From Halieaceae bacterium (GTDB taxonomy: Bacteria > Pseudomonadota > Gammaproteobacteria > Pseudomonadales > Halieaceae), in the NCBI GenBank assembly GCA_902518075.1, contig CABYEX010000005.1, forward strand, positions 4,516 through 68,515: DNA of 64,000 nt, in the 5' to 3' direction. A program made the position numbers and the translations under genes. Below the pieces are notes generated by a model. It worked only from the letters and a program-made list of their open reading frames with translations. It was not told the DNA's origin and made no database searches. Position 1 is the stretch's first letter. Every line of letters begins with the position of its first letter. Below, in pieces: positions 16,115-24,645 of the stretch.

Positions 16115-17323
16115 ATGCCGACACAACTAAGTCAGGTACCCGAGGCGTTACAAAGTGATTTCGACATTGTTGGGGACAGCGGATTTTTTGCTGATCCTCA
16201 GCAGCTATTCCTGGACTCATTGGTTAAAGACCCTCGGGATATCGTTTACACCCCTCATAATGGCGGCCATTGGCTGATCACTTCCCACGAACTGGCTCGG
16301 GAAGTCCTCAGCAATGCCGAATTGTTTGGCTCTTTTCCGATCGGCATCCCCGCCAACATGGAGCAGCGCCCGCGGCTGATCCCGTTGGAGAGCGAAGCAC
16401 ATGAACATCGTCGTTACCGCCGTCTGCTGCTCCCCATTTTTGAGCCCACGGCCGTGGCGCGCCTGCAGACGGGAGCCGAAGCGCTCGCCGCTGAGGTGTT
16501 GGACGAGGTATTGCCCGCCGGGCAGTTCGACTTTTTATGGAAGGCCGCGAAGCCCATATCAATGGGGCTGTTTGTTCGCCAGTTGGGATTGGAGCCTGAG
16601 CGTCTCGATGAATTTTATGCCTGGGAGACCGGCTTTTATCGCGCGCCCACCATGGAAGAGCGTATCGCCTGCGGAGAGAAGATCGGCGGTTATCTCTTTG
16701 AGGTGGTGACACAGCACGTGGATAGCCCGAAGGATGACATTGTCGACATGTTGCTCAACGTCGATGTGGAGGGAGAGAAGCTCTCTCTGGAGGAGGTGCA
16801 CGCGATCTGCTACCTGCTGTTCCTTGCGAGCATCGACACCGTGGCCACCATGCTCAGTTTCATCATTCGCCATCTGGCGAGGGATTCAGCGCTGTTTGAC
16901 AGCCTCAAGGCGGATCGCAGCAAGATCGCCAATTCGGTAGACGAGTTTCTGCGTATGCACGCTTTCATCAACCTGAACCGTATCTGTGAGCAGGACACGG
17001 AATTCCATGGAGTTCAGTTTCGCGCCGGCGATAATATTGTGATTCCGAGCTTTGTCACCGACCGCGATGAGCGGACGTTTGCCGACCCCGATACGTTCAA
17101 TCCGGATCGCAGTAAGAAAGAGCGCAACCAGCACCACGCTTTTGGTGCCGGCGCGCACAAGTGTATTGGCTTGCATGTTGCCAAGATGGAGGTGCGGGTC
17201 GTGATGGAGGCTTTTTTCGAGCGCGTCGCATCGCTTGAGCTCGTTTCAGAGGAGGCCGTCACCGGGCACGGCGGCACGACGATGGGGCTCGATACGCTTC
17301 CCATAAAAGTGGTGCTCGAATAA
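16115..17323 (+). CDS. Cytochrome P450
   Basis: A 402-residue soluble bacterial P450. Heme ligand C350 lies in HAFGAGAHKCIG, ExxR is E277-R280, and the I-helix reads FLASIDTVAT with D241-T242 as the acid-alcohol pair (Ser replaces the usual Gly). The length is normal for the class. It should hydroxylate a hydrophobic substrate using electrons from a ferredoxin. The gene starts 3 bases after the MDR stop. Base composition changes inside it: the first 150 bases resemble the A+T-richer upstream block, while the rest is G+C-rich like the downstream flavoprotein. Confidence 0.95.
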   Translation: MPTQLSQVPEALQSDFDIVGDSGFFADPQQLFLDSLVKDPRDIVYTPHNGGHWLITSHELAREVLSNAELFGSFPIGIPANMEQRPRLIPLESEAHEHRRYRRLLLPIFEPTAVARLQTGAEALAAEVLDEVLPAGQFDFLWKAAKPISMGLFVRQLGLEPERLDEFYAWETGFYRAPTMEERIACGEKIGGYLFEVVTQHVDSPKDDIVDMLLNVDVEGEKLSLEEVHAICYLLFLASIDTVATMLSFIIRHLARDSALFDSLKADRSKIANSVDEFLRMHAFINLNRICEQDTEFHGVQFRAGDNIVIPSFVTDRDERTFADPDTFNPDRSKKERNQHHAFGAGAHKCIGLHVAKMEVRVVMEAFFERVASLELVSEEAVTGHGGTTMGLDTLPIKVVLE

Positions 17324-17383
17324 TCCTGTGGTGAAGTTGAATCCATAGGCTGACGATGGAAGAGCGTCAGGGCTGGGGGAGAC

Positions 17384-19150
17384 ATGGCCGATCATAAGAA
17401 AATCTCACGCCGCCAAGCTTTGGGCGCTGCCGTGGCGGGAGGTACCGCGGCGACCCTTGGTAGCGCCATACACGCTGAGAGTGTGAACGGGCAGATTTCT
17501 TGGGATCTTGAGGCTGACATCGTCTGTGTTGGTTCAGGTGCCGCGTCTCTGGCAGCTGCCTCGACCGCCGCGGCCGGCGGGGTGTCGGTCATCGTGCTGG
17601 AAAAAGCCGCCGTTCTGGGAGGGACCACAGCCAAGTCCGGTGCAGTCATCTGGATACCCAACCATTTTGGCTTGAAGGCGCGAGGGATCGCTGATCCCCG
17701 TGAAGCCTGTATTCAATTCCTGAGTCGTTATGCGTTTCCGACGCTGTACTCGCCCGATGCGCCGCATTGTGGTCTGTCTGAGTTCGACTACGAGCGCATC
17801 GCCGCGTTTTATGACAACGGCTCAAAGGCCGTTGATTTTTTTCGCGCTGAAGGCATTTTCCAGCTCGCCGAGTGGCGCATGTGGGGGCTCGACAAGCCCG
17901 CGGTGGATTATCTCGAGCACGTACCGGAAAACATGACGCCAATGGGCCGCCCGCTGGCTGCCGTGGACGAGCAGGGCACCTTTTGTTGGGGCATCGGCAT
18001 GATCCAGCAAATGGTGGCGTTCCTGAGTAAGCGCGATGTGCCCATTCTGACCGAGCATGCCGTCAAGGAACTGCTGACTGATGCCACGGGTGCGGTGATC
18101 GGTGTCTTGGTTGAAACCCCCGATGGATTAAAACGGGTCCGCGGTCATCAGGCGGTGATCGTTGCAACCGGCGGCTATGCGCACAACACCGATATGATTC
18201 AGCGCTATCAGGAGGTGTTTGCCTACGGATCCTGTGCGATGCCCTCATCGCAGGGCGATTTCATCCCCTTGGCAGGCCGGGTCGGCGCCCAGATGGGCAA
18301 CTTACACGGTGCGTGGCGTTGCGGCGTGGTACTGGAGCAGGCGCTAGAGAATCGCTCTGTGGGTACCGGGCTTTTCGTGCCACCCGGTGATTCCATTCTA
18401 TTGGTCAACCGCTTCGGTCAGCGTTTCGTCAACGAACACCGTAACTACAACGATCGCAGTCGCAGCCACGCGACTTTTGACCCCAATCGAGTGGAATTCC
18501 CGAACGAGTTTCAGTTCATGGTTTACGATCAGCGCATTGTGGAGACCGTGGGCGAGCAGAACGGTCAGCCCCCCATTAAGCCGTCAGAAAGCTATGTGAT
18601 TTCGGGTCAGACACTGTCGGATCTCGCCCAAAAAATCGTTGCGCGCATCGAAGCGCTTGCTCCACAGCTTGGAGGCTATGAGCTGGACGCGGCATTTGTC
18701 CGCAATCTGGAATCCACGGTGCAAAGCTTCAATCAGTATGCATTGGCAGGCCATGACCCGGACTTCGGTCGCGGTGAACTGCCCTATGACAATGCTTGGC
18801 AGCAGTTATGGGCGCTGCCGACCTATACCGAAACACATCCGGCCAACCCGTACCCGAACCTCTCACTGCATCCCCTAGCAGCTCAGGGGCCTTATTACGC
18901 CATTATTCTGGCCCCCGGTTTGCTCGATACCAATGGCGGACCGCTGACAGATTCCTCAGCCCGCGTGGTCGACAAAGATTTTCAGCCGATACGTGGCTTA
19001 TACGGTGCAGGGAACTGCATCTGTGCTCCGACCCGAAATGCCTACGCTGGTGCAGGTGGCACACTGGGTCCTGCGCTGACCTACGGTTACATCGCCGGTA
19101 AACACGCTCTTACCCGAACCGCTGTAGACGCCGCCGGCCGCACTGTCTGA
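17384..19150 (+). CDS. Tat-exported FAD oxidoreductase, 3-ketosteroid-dehydrogenase-like
   Basis: A 588-residue flavoprotein of the succinate dehydrogenase/fumarate reductase-KstD group. The N-terminus has a twin-arginine signal (SRRQALGAA followed by a short hydrophobic run to about residue 31). The FAD motif DIVCVGSGAASLAAASTAA is next, then LEKAAVLGGTTAKSGAVIWIP, typical of 3-oxosteroid 1-dehydrogenases. The C-terminal GLYGAGNCICAP and YAGAGGTLGPALTYGYIAGK complete the FAD site. A Tat signal would place it in the periplasm, unlike the usual cytoplasmic KstD. It is the last gene of the ferredoxin-MDR-P450 run. A Delta1-dehydrogenation role is a guess from family likeness. Confidence 0.85.
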   Translation: MADHKKISRRQALGAAVAGGTAATLGSAIHAESVNGQISWDLEADIVCVGSGAASLAAASTAAAGGVSVIVLEKAAVLGGTTAKSGAVIWIPNHFGLKARGIADPREACIQFLSRYAFPTLYSPDAPHCGLSEFDYERIAAFYDNGSKAVDFFRAEGIFQLAEWRMWGLDKPAVDYLEHVPENMTPMGRPLAAVDEQGTFCWGIGMIQQMVAFLSKRDVPILTEHAVKELLTDATGAVIGVLVETPDGLKRVRGHQAVIVATGGYAHNTDMIQRYQEVFAYGSCAMPSSQGDFIPLAGRVGAQMGNLHGAWRCGVVLEQALENRSVGTGLFVPPGDSILLVNRFGQRFVNEHRNYNDRSRSHATFDPNRVEFPNEFQFMVYDQRIVETVGEQNGQPPIKPSESYVISGQTLSDLAQKIVARIEALAPQLGGYELDAAFVRNLESTVQSFNQYALAGHDPDFGRGELPYDNAWQQLWALPTYTETHPANPYPNLSLHPLAAQGPYYAIILAPGLLDTNGGPLTDSSARVVDKDFQPIRGLYGAGNCICAPTRNAYAGAGGTLGPALTYGYIAGKHALTRTAVDAAGRTV

Positions 19151-19178
19151 TGAGTCAGTAGCGATGCCGGCATCGTGT

Positions 19179-20180
19179 CTACAACGCGACGATGGTCTTG
19201 CCAAAGTTCTCGCCCGCAAATAGATCCGCGAAGGCCTTCCCGACGTTCTCGATCCCTTCGAGGCGATGCTCTGGCGACTGAATGACGCCGTTTCGCAACC
19301 ACTTGGAGAGCTGCTCCCGGGCTTCATCATAGCGATCGTGCCGGAAATGGGTCATGAAACCCTCTACCGAGAGCTCTTTAGTGATGAGTTCAAACAGGTT
19401 GTTCGGCCCGTGAGGTGTTACGCCATACGTCGAGATTGCGCCGCATAGCACCATTCGACCGCGGTGATTCATGTTGCTGATAACCGCTTCCAGTGTTTGC
19501 CCGCCAACATTATCGAAGAAGACATCGACTCCGTCAGGGCAGGCCTTACCAATGGCCTCTGCCAGCGGTGTATCTCCTGAACGCACGACGGCCGAGTCAT
19601 AGCCCAGCGTGTTGCACAGCCAGTCGGCTTTGGCCTGAGAGCCCACGATGCCCGCCACCCGCGCTCCAGAAAGTTTGGCAATTTGCCCCGCGATAGTGCC
19701 TACCGCGCCGCCCGCCCCACTGATCAACACGCAGTCGTCCGCTGTGGGTTTGGCAATGTCGGTCATACCGAAGTAGGCCGACATACCGGTGTCGCCCAAG
19801 ACGCCCATGTAGGCACTGGGGTTGAACTCGAGTTCACCGGGGAGTCTGGCAATGAAGTCGCTGCCATCGCTCAGGCTGTGGGTTTGCCAGGCAAAGCGGG
19901 CCATCAGCTTGTCGCCGACCAGATAGTCGGGATGTTTTGATTCCAGCACCTCGGCGAGCACCAGGCCCATGACGGGCTCGTCCAATTCCATGGCCGGTAA
20001 CACTTCGTCTCCCGAGTCCTCGTTCATCCAGTTGCGAAAGCCTGCATCCAGCGAGACGAAGGTGTTGCGGGTAAGAAAAAATCCCTCACCCACCTTGGGC
20101 AGGGGGGCTTCCCGGACGGCAAAATCGGCCTCAACGGGGTTCCCCAGTGGCCTTCTGGCCAGTACAACGGAGTGCATCAT
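19179..20180 (-). CDS. Zinc-independent MDR oxidoreductase (CurA/YncB-like)
   Basis: A 333-residue NADP-dependent oxidoreductase, third paralogue in the island: TFVSLDAGFRNWM, SGAGGAVGTIAGQIAKLSG, VFFDNVGGQTLE. It is G+C-rich, unlike the two paralogues in the 13.5-16.1 kb block. It is convergent with the flavoprotein gene, with 28 bases between stops. AGGA lies upstream of ATG at 20180, and two inverted repeats lie in the 96-base region between it and the TonB receptor gene. Confidence 0.92.
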   Translation of the reverse strand: MMHSVVLARRPLGNPVEADFAVREAPLPKVGEGFFLTRNTFVSLDAGFRNWMNEDSGDEVLPAMELDEPVMGLVLAEVLESKHPDYLVGDKLMARFAWQTHSLSDGSDFIARLPGELEFNPSAYMGVLGDTGMSAYFGMTDIAKPTADDCVLISGAGGAVGTIAGQIAKLSGARVAGIVGSQAKADWLCNTLGYDSAVVRSGDTPLAEAIGKACPDGVDVFFDNVGGQTLEAVISNMNHRGRMVLCGAISTYGVTPHGPNNLFELITKELSVEGFMTHFRHDRYDEAREQLSKWLRNGVIQSPEHRLEGIENVGKAFADLFAGENFGKTIVAL

Positions 20181-20196
20181 CTAGGAGTCCTATTTA

Positions 20197-20212
20197 TTCA
20201 ACTTATGTTGAA
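20197..20212. repeat. Inverted repeat TTCAAC-TTAT-GTTGAA
   Basis: Perfect 6-base inverted repeat with 4-base spacer, 17-32 bases upstream of the MDR start. The position suits an operator. Confidence 0.45.
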
Positions 20213-20217
20213 GGAGA

Positions 20218-20233
20218 GTGTCTGATCAGACAC
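20218..20233. repeat. Perfect 16-base palindrome GTGTCTGATCAGACAC
   Basis: Uninterrupted palindrome between the MDR promoter and the TonB receptor terminator. It may be an operator or, on RNA, extend the terminator structure. Confidence 0.5.
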
Positions 20234-20235
20234 AA

Positions 20236-20259
20236 AAAAGCCACCCGAAGGTGGCTTTT
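20236..20259 (-). terminator. Rho-independent terminator of TonB receptor gene
   Basis: Stem AAAAGCCACC / GGTGGCTTTT with CGAA loop, 18 bases after the receptor stop. On the minus strand it is followed by a T-run. Confidence 0.9.
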
Positions 20260-20276
20260 CAGTGAATGCCGAGTAC

Positions 20277-22571
20277 TTAGAACTCGTATCCAATCGTCAC
20301 ACCGAGTGTGCGACGTGGTATCAGGCTCGCAAAGGCAAATGCGCCGGCGTCGAAGGGTCGCTCAATGCGGCCGCCATCTTCAAGGATGTCGGTGCCGTAC
20401 ACACGGATCATGGCGGTGCCATTACCCATTGACAGCATATAAGTCGCTGAGACGTCGAGGACCTTGAAGTCTTCTCTCAGAATCTCTGGACCATACTGGA
20501 AGTTGTAGGTGCCAAAGTCAGTGCGTCCCCACGCTTCATCGGTGTACTTGTAGTTGGCGTTGATAATCCACTCGCCACCCAAGCCGTTGATGCGATACTC
20601 GCCGCCGATATTGTAGGTCAGCTCAGGCGCCCAGACGACCTCGGCGCGGTCTGAAATGTCGCCAATACCCGCGTAGTCAAAGCGCGCGTAGTCAGCATCA
20701 AGCGTGCCCATGGCGCCGCGCAGCGTCAGGCGGTCAGTGACCATGGCCATGACTTCGAGCTCAAGACCGCTGGTATCGACTTCACCTGCGTTGAAGATAA
20801 AGGTACAGGTCGGACCACCACAGTTCTCAGGTTGTCCGTTGTAGATGTAGCTGCCGTCGCCAGCAGTGACCACCTGCTCCTGCTTGTCTTCATAGGAGGC
20901 GTCGAAGTAGGTCGCGTTAAAGGTCAGGCGGTTATCGAACCACTCGGAGCGGAATCCGATTTCCATCGAGTCAACGGTCTCTGAGGCATAGGGACCCACC
21001 GTATTTTGGGTCGTGCCGCGGGAGTTAAAGCCGCCAGACTTGAAGCCCGTCGAGTAGGAGCCGTAGATCATGCCGAAATCAAAGTTACGTTGCAGTACGA
21101 GGCGATAGGTGACTTCGTCGTCCTCGAAGTTAAAGTCTTTCCCGTTGGGGAAGGCACCTGCGATCACGAAAAAGTCTTTCTCTTCTTCAGTGTAACGCGC
21201 GCCAGCCGTGAGCTCCCAGGCATCGGTGATGTCCCAGTTAATCTCACCATAGATCGCTCGCGCTTCCAGGTCCTGCAGAGACTCGATGACCTGCACCGGG
21301 CCTGATTCGAAGGGCGCCTCGCTCTCCATTGTGTAGATACCCGCGACATAGTTGATCGGTCCGTCGAAATCAGACGTGATCTGGATCTCGTTAGAGGACT
21401 GCTCGAATTCTTGCTCTCGCAACACCGGGAACATACAGGGTGCATCGGAGGGGTTGTCAGGTGTGCCCGTGCCAAAAGGGAAGATGATGCCGGGTACGGG
21501 CGAGCCCCAGGAGCAGATATCCATGCGCTCTTTGGTGTCCATCGTGGAGGTAATGAACTTCAGATCATGATTGCCAATGCGACCATCGATCGCCAGAGCG
21601 TAGTTGTTGCCCTGAATTGTGCTCATGAAGTTGCCGCTGGAGTAGGTAGTCGTGTAGTCGTTGGCGCGCGAGCGGTCCGCAGACTCCGCCTTGCCATGGA
21701 AGGGGGAGATCAGCGCGAAACCGTTAGCACCTTCGAAGTTGGGTCCACCGGTGGTGCTGATGCTCAGCAGGTCGACCAATTGGGTGTTGTCGTTGTAGTT
21801 GTCCCAAGTGAACTGCGCTGACCAGTCGTCAGAGAAGTCGTAACGTAATGCAACGCTGGCCGTGACGAGGTCGCGGTTATCAGAGTTCTCACCCTTAGTG
21901 ATGTTTTTGGCAAAGGATTCGCTTTGCAGAGAGCGGAGCGAGACCTTGATGCCACCGTTGTCGCCAAGAGGTGCATTCATGATCGCTTTAAAATCCTGAC
22001 GCTCAAATTCGTCAAATGTAGCTTGAAGACGCATACCCGCCTCACCGGTCGGCTTGGAGCGCTGGATGTTGATTACCCCACCAATGGTATTCCGGCCAAA
22101 TAGAGTGCCCTGCGGTCCCCGCAGGACTTCTATTGCTTCCACATCGAACAGGTCTACGTTCGCACCCGCCGTTGAAGAGTAGAAGACCCCGTCCACTGAA
22201 ACAGCGACCGTGGGCTCAAAGGTCTTTTCCAAATCGTCCAGGCCAACACCGCGAATGGAGGCAGCCAGAGCGGAGCCCGCAAACGGTTGCGCAATCAGCT
22301 CGACATTTGGCGCCATCTTCGCCACATCTACAACAGAATTCAGATTGCCGCGCTCGATCATGCCGGCGGTCAAAGCAGTCACCGCAACGGGCACGTCCTG
22401 CAGTGATTCCGCCCGCTTTCGGGCGGTGACCACCACCTCTTCGAGGCCGGCGGCTGATTCGTTTTGCGCGATAGCGGGTACAGCAGTAGTCAGTGCGCCG
22501 GCTGTCGTGGCAGCGAGCGCTACGTCGACTGCGCGGCGGATCCATATAGATGGGTGTTGGGATTGTGGCAT
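20277..22571 (-). CDS. TonB-dependent outer membrane receptor
   Basis: About 764 residues. A signal peptide (basic n-region, hydrophobic run VALAATTAGALTTAVPAIAQ) is followed by the plug domain (LEEVVVTARKRAESLQDVPV, then LRGPQGTLFGRNTIGGVINI) and a long beta-barrel ending in TIGYEF with a terminal aromatic residue. This is the Sphingomonas/marine-type receptor group often found with aromatic, steroid or terpenoid catabolic genes. I prefer ATG at 22571, with GAGAGGA 9 bases upstream, over ATG at 22589, whose own first bases form that site. It probably imports the island's hydrophobic substrate; ligand unknown. Confidence 0.95.
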   Translation of the reverse strand: MPQSQHPSIWIRRAVDVALAATTAGALTTAVPAIAQNESAAGLEEVVVTARKRAESLQDVPVAVTALTAGMIERGNLNSVVDVAKMAPNVELIAQPFAGSALAASIRGVGLDDLEKTFEPTVAVSVDGVFYSSTAGANVDLFDVEAIEVLRGPQGTLFGRNTIGGVINIQRSKPTGEAGMRLQATFDEFERQDFKAIMNAPLGDNGGIKVSLRSLQSESFAKNITKGENSDNRDLVTASVALRYDFSDDWSAQFTWDNYNDNTQLVDLLSISTTGGPNFEGANGFALISPFHGKAESADRSRANDYTTTYSSGNFMSTIQGNNYALAIDGRIGNHDLKFITSTMDTKERMDICSWGSPVPGIIFPFGTGTPDNPSDAPCMFPVLREQEFEQSSNEIQITSDFDGPINYVAGIYTMESEAPFESGPVQVIESLQDLEARAIYGEINWDITDAWELTAGARYTEEEKDFFVIAGAFPNGKDFNFEDDEVTYRLVLQRNFDFGMIYGSYSTGFKSGGFNSRGTTQNTVGPYASETVDSMEIGFRSEWFDNRLTFNATYFDASYEDKQEQVVTAGDGSYIYNGQPENCGGPTCTFIFNAGEVDTSGLELEVMAMVTDRLTLRGAMGTLDADYARFDYAGIGDISDRAEVVWAPELTYNIGGEYRINGLGGEWIINANYKYTDEAWGRTDFGTYNFQYGPEILREDFKVLDVSATYMLSMGNGTAMIRVYGTDILEDGGRIERPFDAGAFAFASLIPRRTLGVTIGYEF

Positions 22572-23025
22572 GGTCAACTGTCCTCTCATTGATTTTTGGG
22601 GCTTTTCCCGGGTAGCAACGTCTTCATTGCGGAGCTTGTCCGGTCAAGTGGCCGAAGGCTGACATAAGTCTGCTTGGGACGCAAACAATGGTGATTGTTT
22701 TTTTACATACTTCCCAGTCTGGCTTACTAAAACGGTTTAGGTAAAGCCAAAAATGAGTGCTCGGGTTTACATTTTTGCTGTTAAAAGGGGTGGAAAAGGC
22801 GCTTTAAGACGCCCTAGTTTGATGGCGGCAGTGATGTCGACGGGGATCGTTAATAAGGCGAGCCCGACACCCATAATCAAAGGCCCCAAGTGCCCAATAT
22901 CAGCGGGATCTGGTATGGCAGTTTTGATTTTTGCCGACGGCAGTCAATAGTCCGACCGATGTACCGTCGAAGTGCCTGTAACCTGAATGACGACCCGGGT
23001 GCGAGCAAGTCTGGACGGCAGCGGC
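22572..23025. other. 454-base non-coding region upstream of TonB receptor
   Basis: Contains the receptor's promoter region and an inverted repeat at 22683-22700. No convincing gene, RNA or terminator was seen; short open frames here lack ribosome-binding sites and family features. Confidence 0.55.
22683..22700. repeat. Inverted repeat AAACAAT-GGTG-ATTGTTT
   Basis: Perfect 7-base arms with 4-base spacer followed by a T-run, about 112 bases upstream of the TonB receptor start. It could be an operator for the receptor. As a hairpin it could also stop plus-strand transcripts, but no plus-strand gene ends here. Confidence 0.45.
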
Positions 23026-23436
23026 CTAGGCAACCGGGTTTTGCTCAAAGCAGGGCATCTTGTTATCCGGTGGCATCCAGTCACGGGCCGTGCTGGTCCA
23101 GCAGGTGAACTCTATCGAGAGCCAGCTGGTGTCTTCCATCCCGCCGGCTTTGATGAACATCTGGCCAGGGATTTCATCGACGAAGGTGAACATCTGGCTG
23201 CCGCACGTGGGGCAAAATCCGCGGTTGACGTGGGAACCATCAAAACCGCGTGAGGCGAAGGTTTTGTAATCGCCCTCGATATTGACGGCGTCTTGAGGAA
23301 ACATGATGACGGTCGCCTTGCCCGAGCCTGTGACACGTTGGCAATCTCTGCAGTGGCAATGAAGCGCCATACCGACTTGCGTCTCGTCAAACTCGTATTG
23401 CACGCTGCCGCACAAACAATGACCTTTTTGCATCAT
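23026..23436 (-). CDS. GFA/CENP-V family zinc protein
   Basis: A 136-residue protein with the glutathione-dependent formaldehyde-activating (GFA) fold. Zinc-binding cysteines occur in the family order: C7, C9 (CLCGSVQ); C27, C29, C32 (CHCRDCQ); C75, C78 (CPTCGS). Most members have unknown function, and the name comes from one enzyme, so formaldehyde activity should not be assumed. AAGGAAGG precedes twin ATGs at 23436 and 23433. It is a single gene, separated by 105 bases from the esterase. Confidence 0.9.
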   Translation of the reverse strand: MMQKGHCLCGSVQYEFDETQVGMALHCHCRDCQRVTGSGKATVIMFPQDAVNIEGDYKTFASRGFDGSHVNRGFCPTCGSQMFTFVDEIPGQMFIKAGGMEDTSWLSIEFTCWTSTARDWMPPDNKMPCFEQNPVA

Positions 23437-23541
23437 GCCCTTCCTTTCTGGTTTTCGGTTTTTATCACTTTATCAGGCTACCTATTCCGCGCAAAAACAT
23501 GTCAGCTTGGCAATGAAAGCGTGGCGTACTCCAACGCTAGA

Positions 23542-24495
23542 TCAGCTATCAATGCCAGCAAATCGCCGGATAGCCGCATACCGGGTGGCCCAGATGCGCT
23601 GGCTTAGGGCCGCCAGCGGCGCGAACAGCTCAGAGCAGTGATAGGCACCGGCCCACAGATGAAATTCGACCGGGACACCCGCTGCAGAGAGGCGTTGAGC
23701 AATCAGAATGTCCTCATCCCTAAACAGGTCAAGGTCGCCCACATCGATGTAGGTGGGGGGTAGCCCCGACAAATCCTCTGTTCTGGCAGGCGCGGCATAG
23801 GCGTCGGGTGCCGAGTCGCCCAGGTACCAGTTCCAGGCTTCAATAGAGCCCTCTCGATCCCAGATGCCGATATCCAATACCGTTTTAGAAGAGTCCGTGT
23901 GATGTCGATCGTCGATCATGGGACAGATAGGGATTAGATGCTTGAGCTTGGGCCCTTCCCGATCGCGCAGCATCAGTGCGGTGGCCAGCGCGAGGCCGCC
24001 ACCAGCCGACACCCCCATTAGGCCAATATTGTTGGTATCCATTCCCAGCGCTGCGGCGTTTTCAAATACCCAGCAGACGCCGGCGTAGCAATCTTCCGGT
24101 GCGGCGGGGTAGGGGTGCTCGGGCGCTTTGCGATAATCGATAGAAGCAATCGGGATGCCGAGCTCAGAGGCGGTGATTTTCAGTACTTCATCCTGAGTTT
24201 CGAGATTGCCCATGATCATGCCGCCGCCGTGGATGTAGATAAGCCCGGGAGCTGGCGCGGAAGCGCTTTGCGGTCGATACAACCGGAGAGACAAGTCACC
24301 GTCGGGTCCGGCATAGGAGTGGTCCGACACATTCAGATTGGGGAACTCCCCCTTCGGGGCCGCGGCACGGAAAGCCTCGTAGGCGGCGCGGCGCGCAACG
24401 ATATCCGGAATGCTGTTCAGACCACCGGGTAGAGCCTCCCAGAGAATATCCAGCGCCGGTTTGCTCTCGGCATCAATGCGATCCCATAAAGACAT
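23542..24495 (-). CDS. HSL-family alpha/beta hydrolase (esterase)
   Basis: A 317-residue hormone-sensitive-lipase-type esterase. The oxyanion-hole motif HGGGMIMG is at residues 89-96 and the nucleophile S163 lies in GVSAGGG. The acid is probably in DVGDLDLFRDE and the catalytic His in WAGAYHCSE near the C-terminus. It is expected to be a cytoplasmic carboxylesterase; no signal peptide is visible. GGAG lies 9 bases before ATG at 24495. It sits at the edge of the catabolic island and might hydrolyse ester substrates or lactones. Confidence 0.92.
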   Translation of the reverse strand: MSLWDRIDAESKPALDILWEALPGGLNSIPDIVARRAAYEAFRAAAPKGEFPNLNVSDHSYAGPDGDLSLRLYRPQSASAPAPGLIYIHGGGMIMGNLETQDEVLKITASELGIPIASIDYRKAPEHPYPAAPEDCYAGVCWVFENAAALGMDTNNIGLMGVSAGGGLALATALMLRDREGPKLKHLIPICPMIDDRHHTDSSKTVLDIGIWDREGSIEAWNWYLGDSAPDAYAAPARTEDLSGLPPTYIDVGDLDLFRDEDILIAQRLSAAGVPVEFHLWAGAYHCSELFAPLAALSQRIWATRYAAIRRFAGIDS

Positions 24496-24605
24496 AACAT
24501 GTCACTCCGCTTTTTCGAGCGCGGAGTGTAACGCTTATCACTGACCAGCGGCGGTTATAGGAACTGATAGACGATGGTGAACACTAAAGCTCTGCTCGGA
24601 CAAAA

Positions 24606-24628
24606 AAAGGCGCACTCAGTGCGCCTTT
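24606..24628 (-). terminator. Rho-independent terminator of nrdAB
   Basis: Stem AAAGGCGCAC / GTGCGCCTTT with a 3-base loop, 18 bases after the nrdB stop and followed on the minus strand by a seven-T run. Confidence 0.93.
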
Positions 24629-24645
24629 CTTCAATAAGAGACCGC

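Noticed and set aside
22753..22950. Short open frame of 65 codons upstream of the TonB receptor
   Set aside because: No ribosome-binding site, no recognisable domain, and it lies in what looks like promoter DNA.
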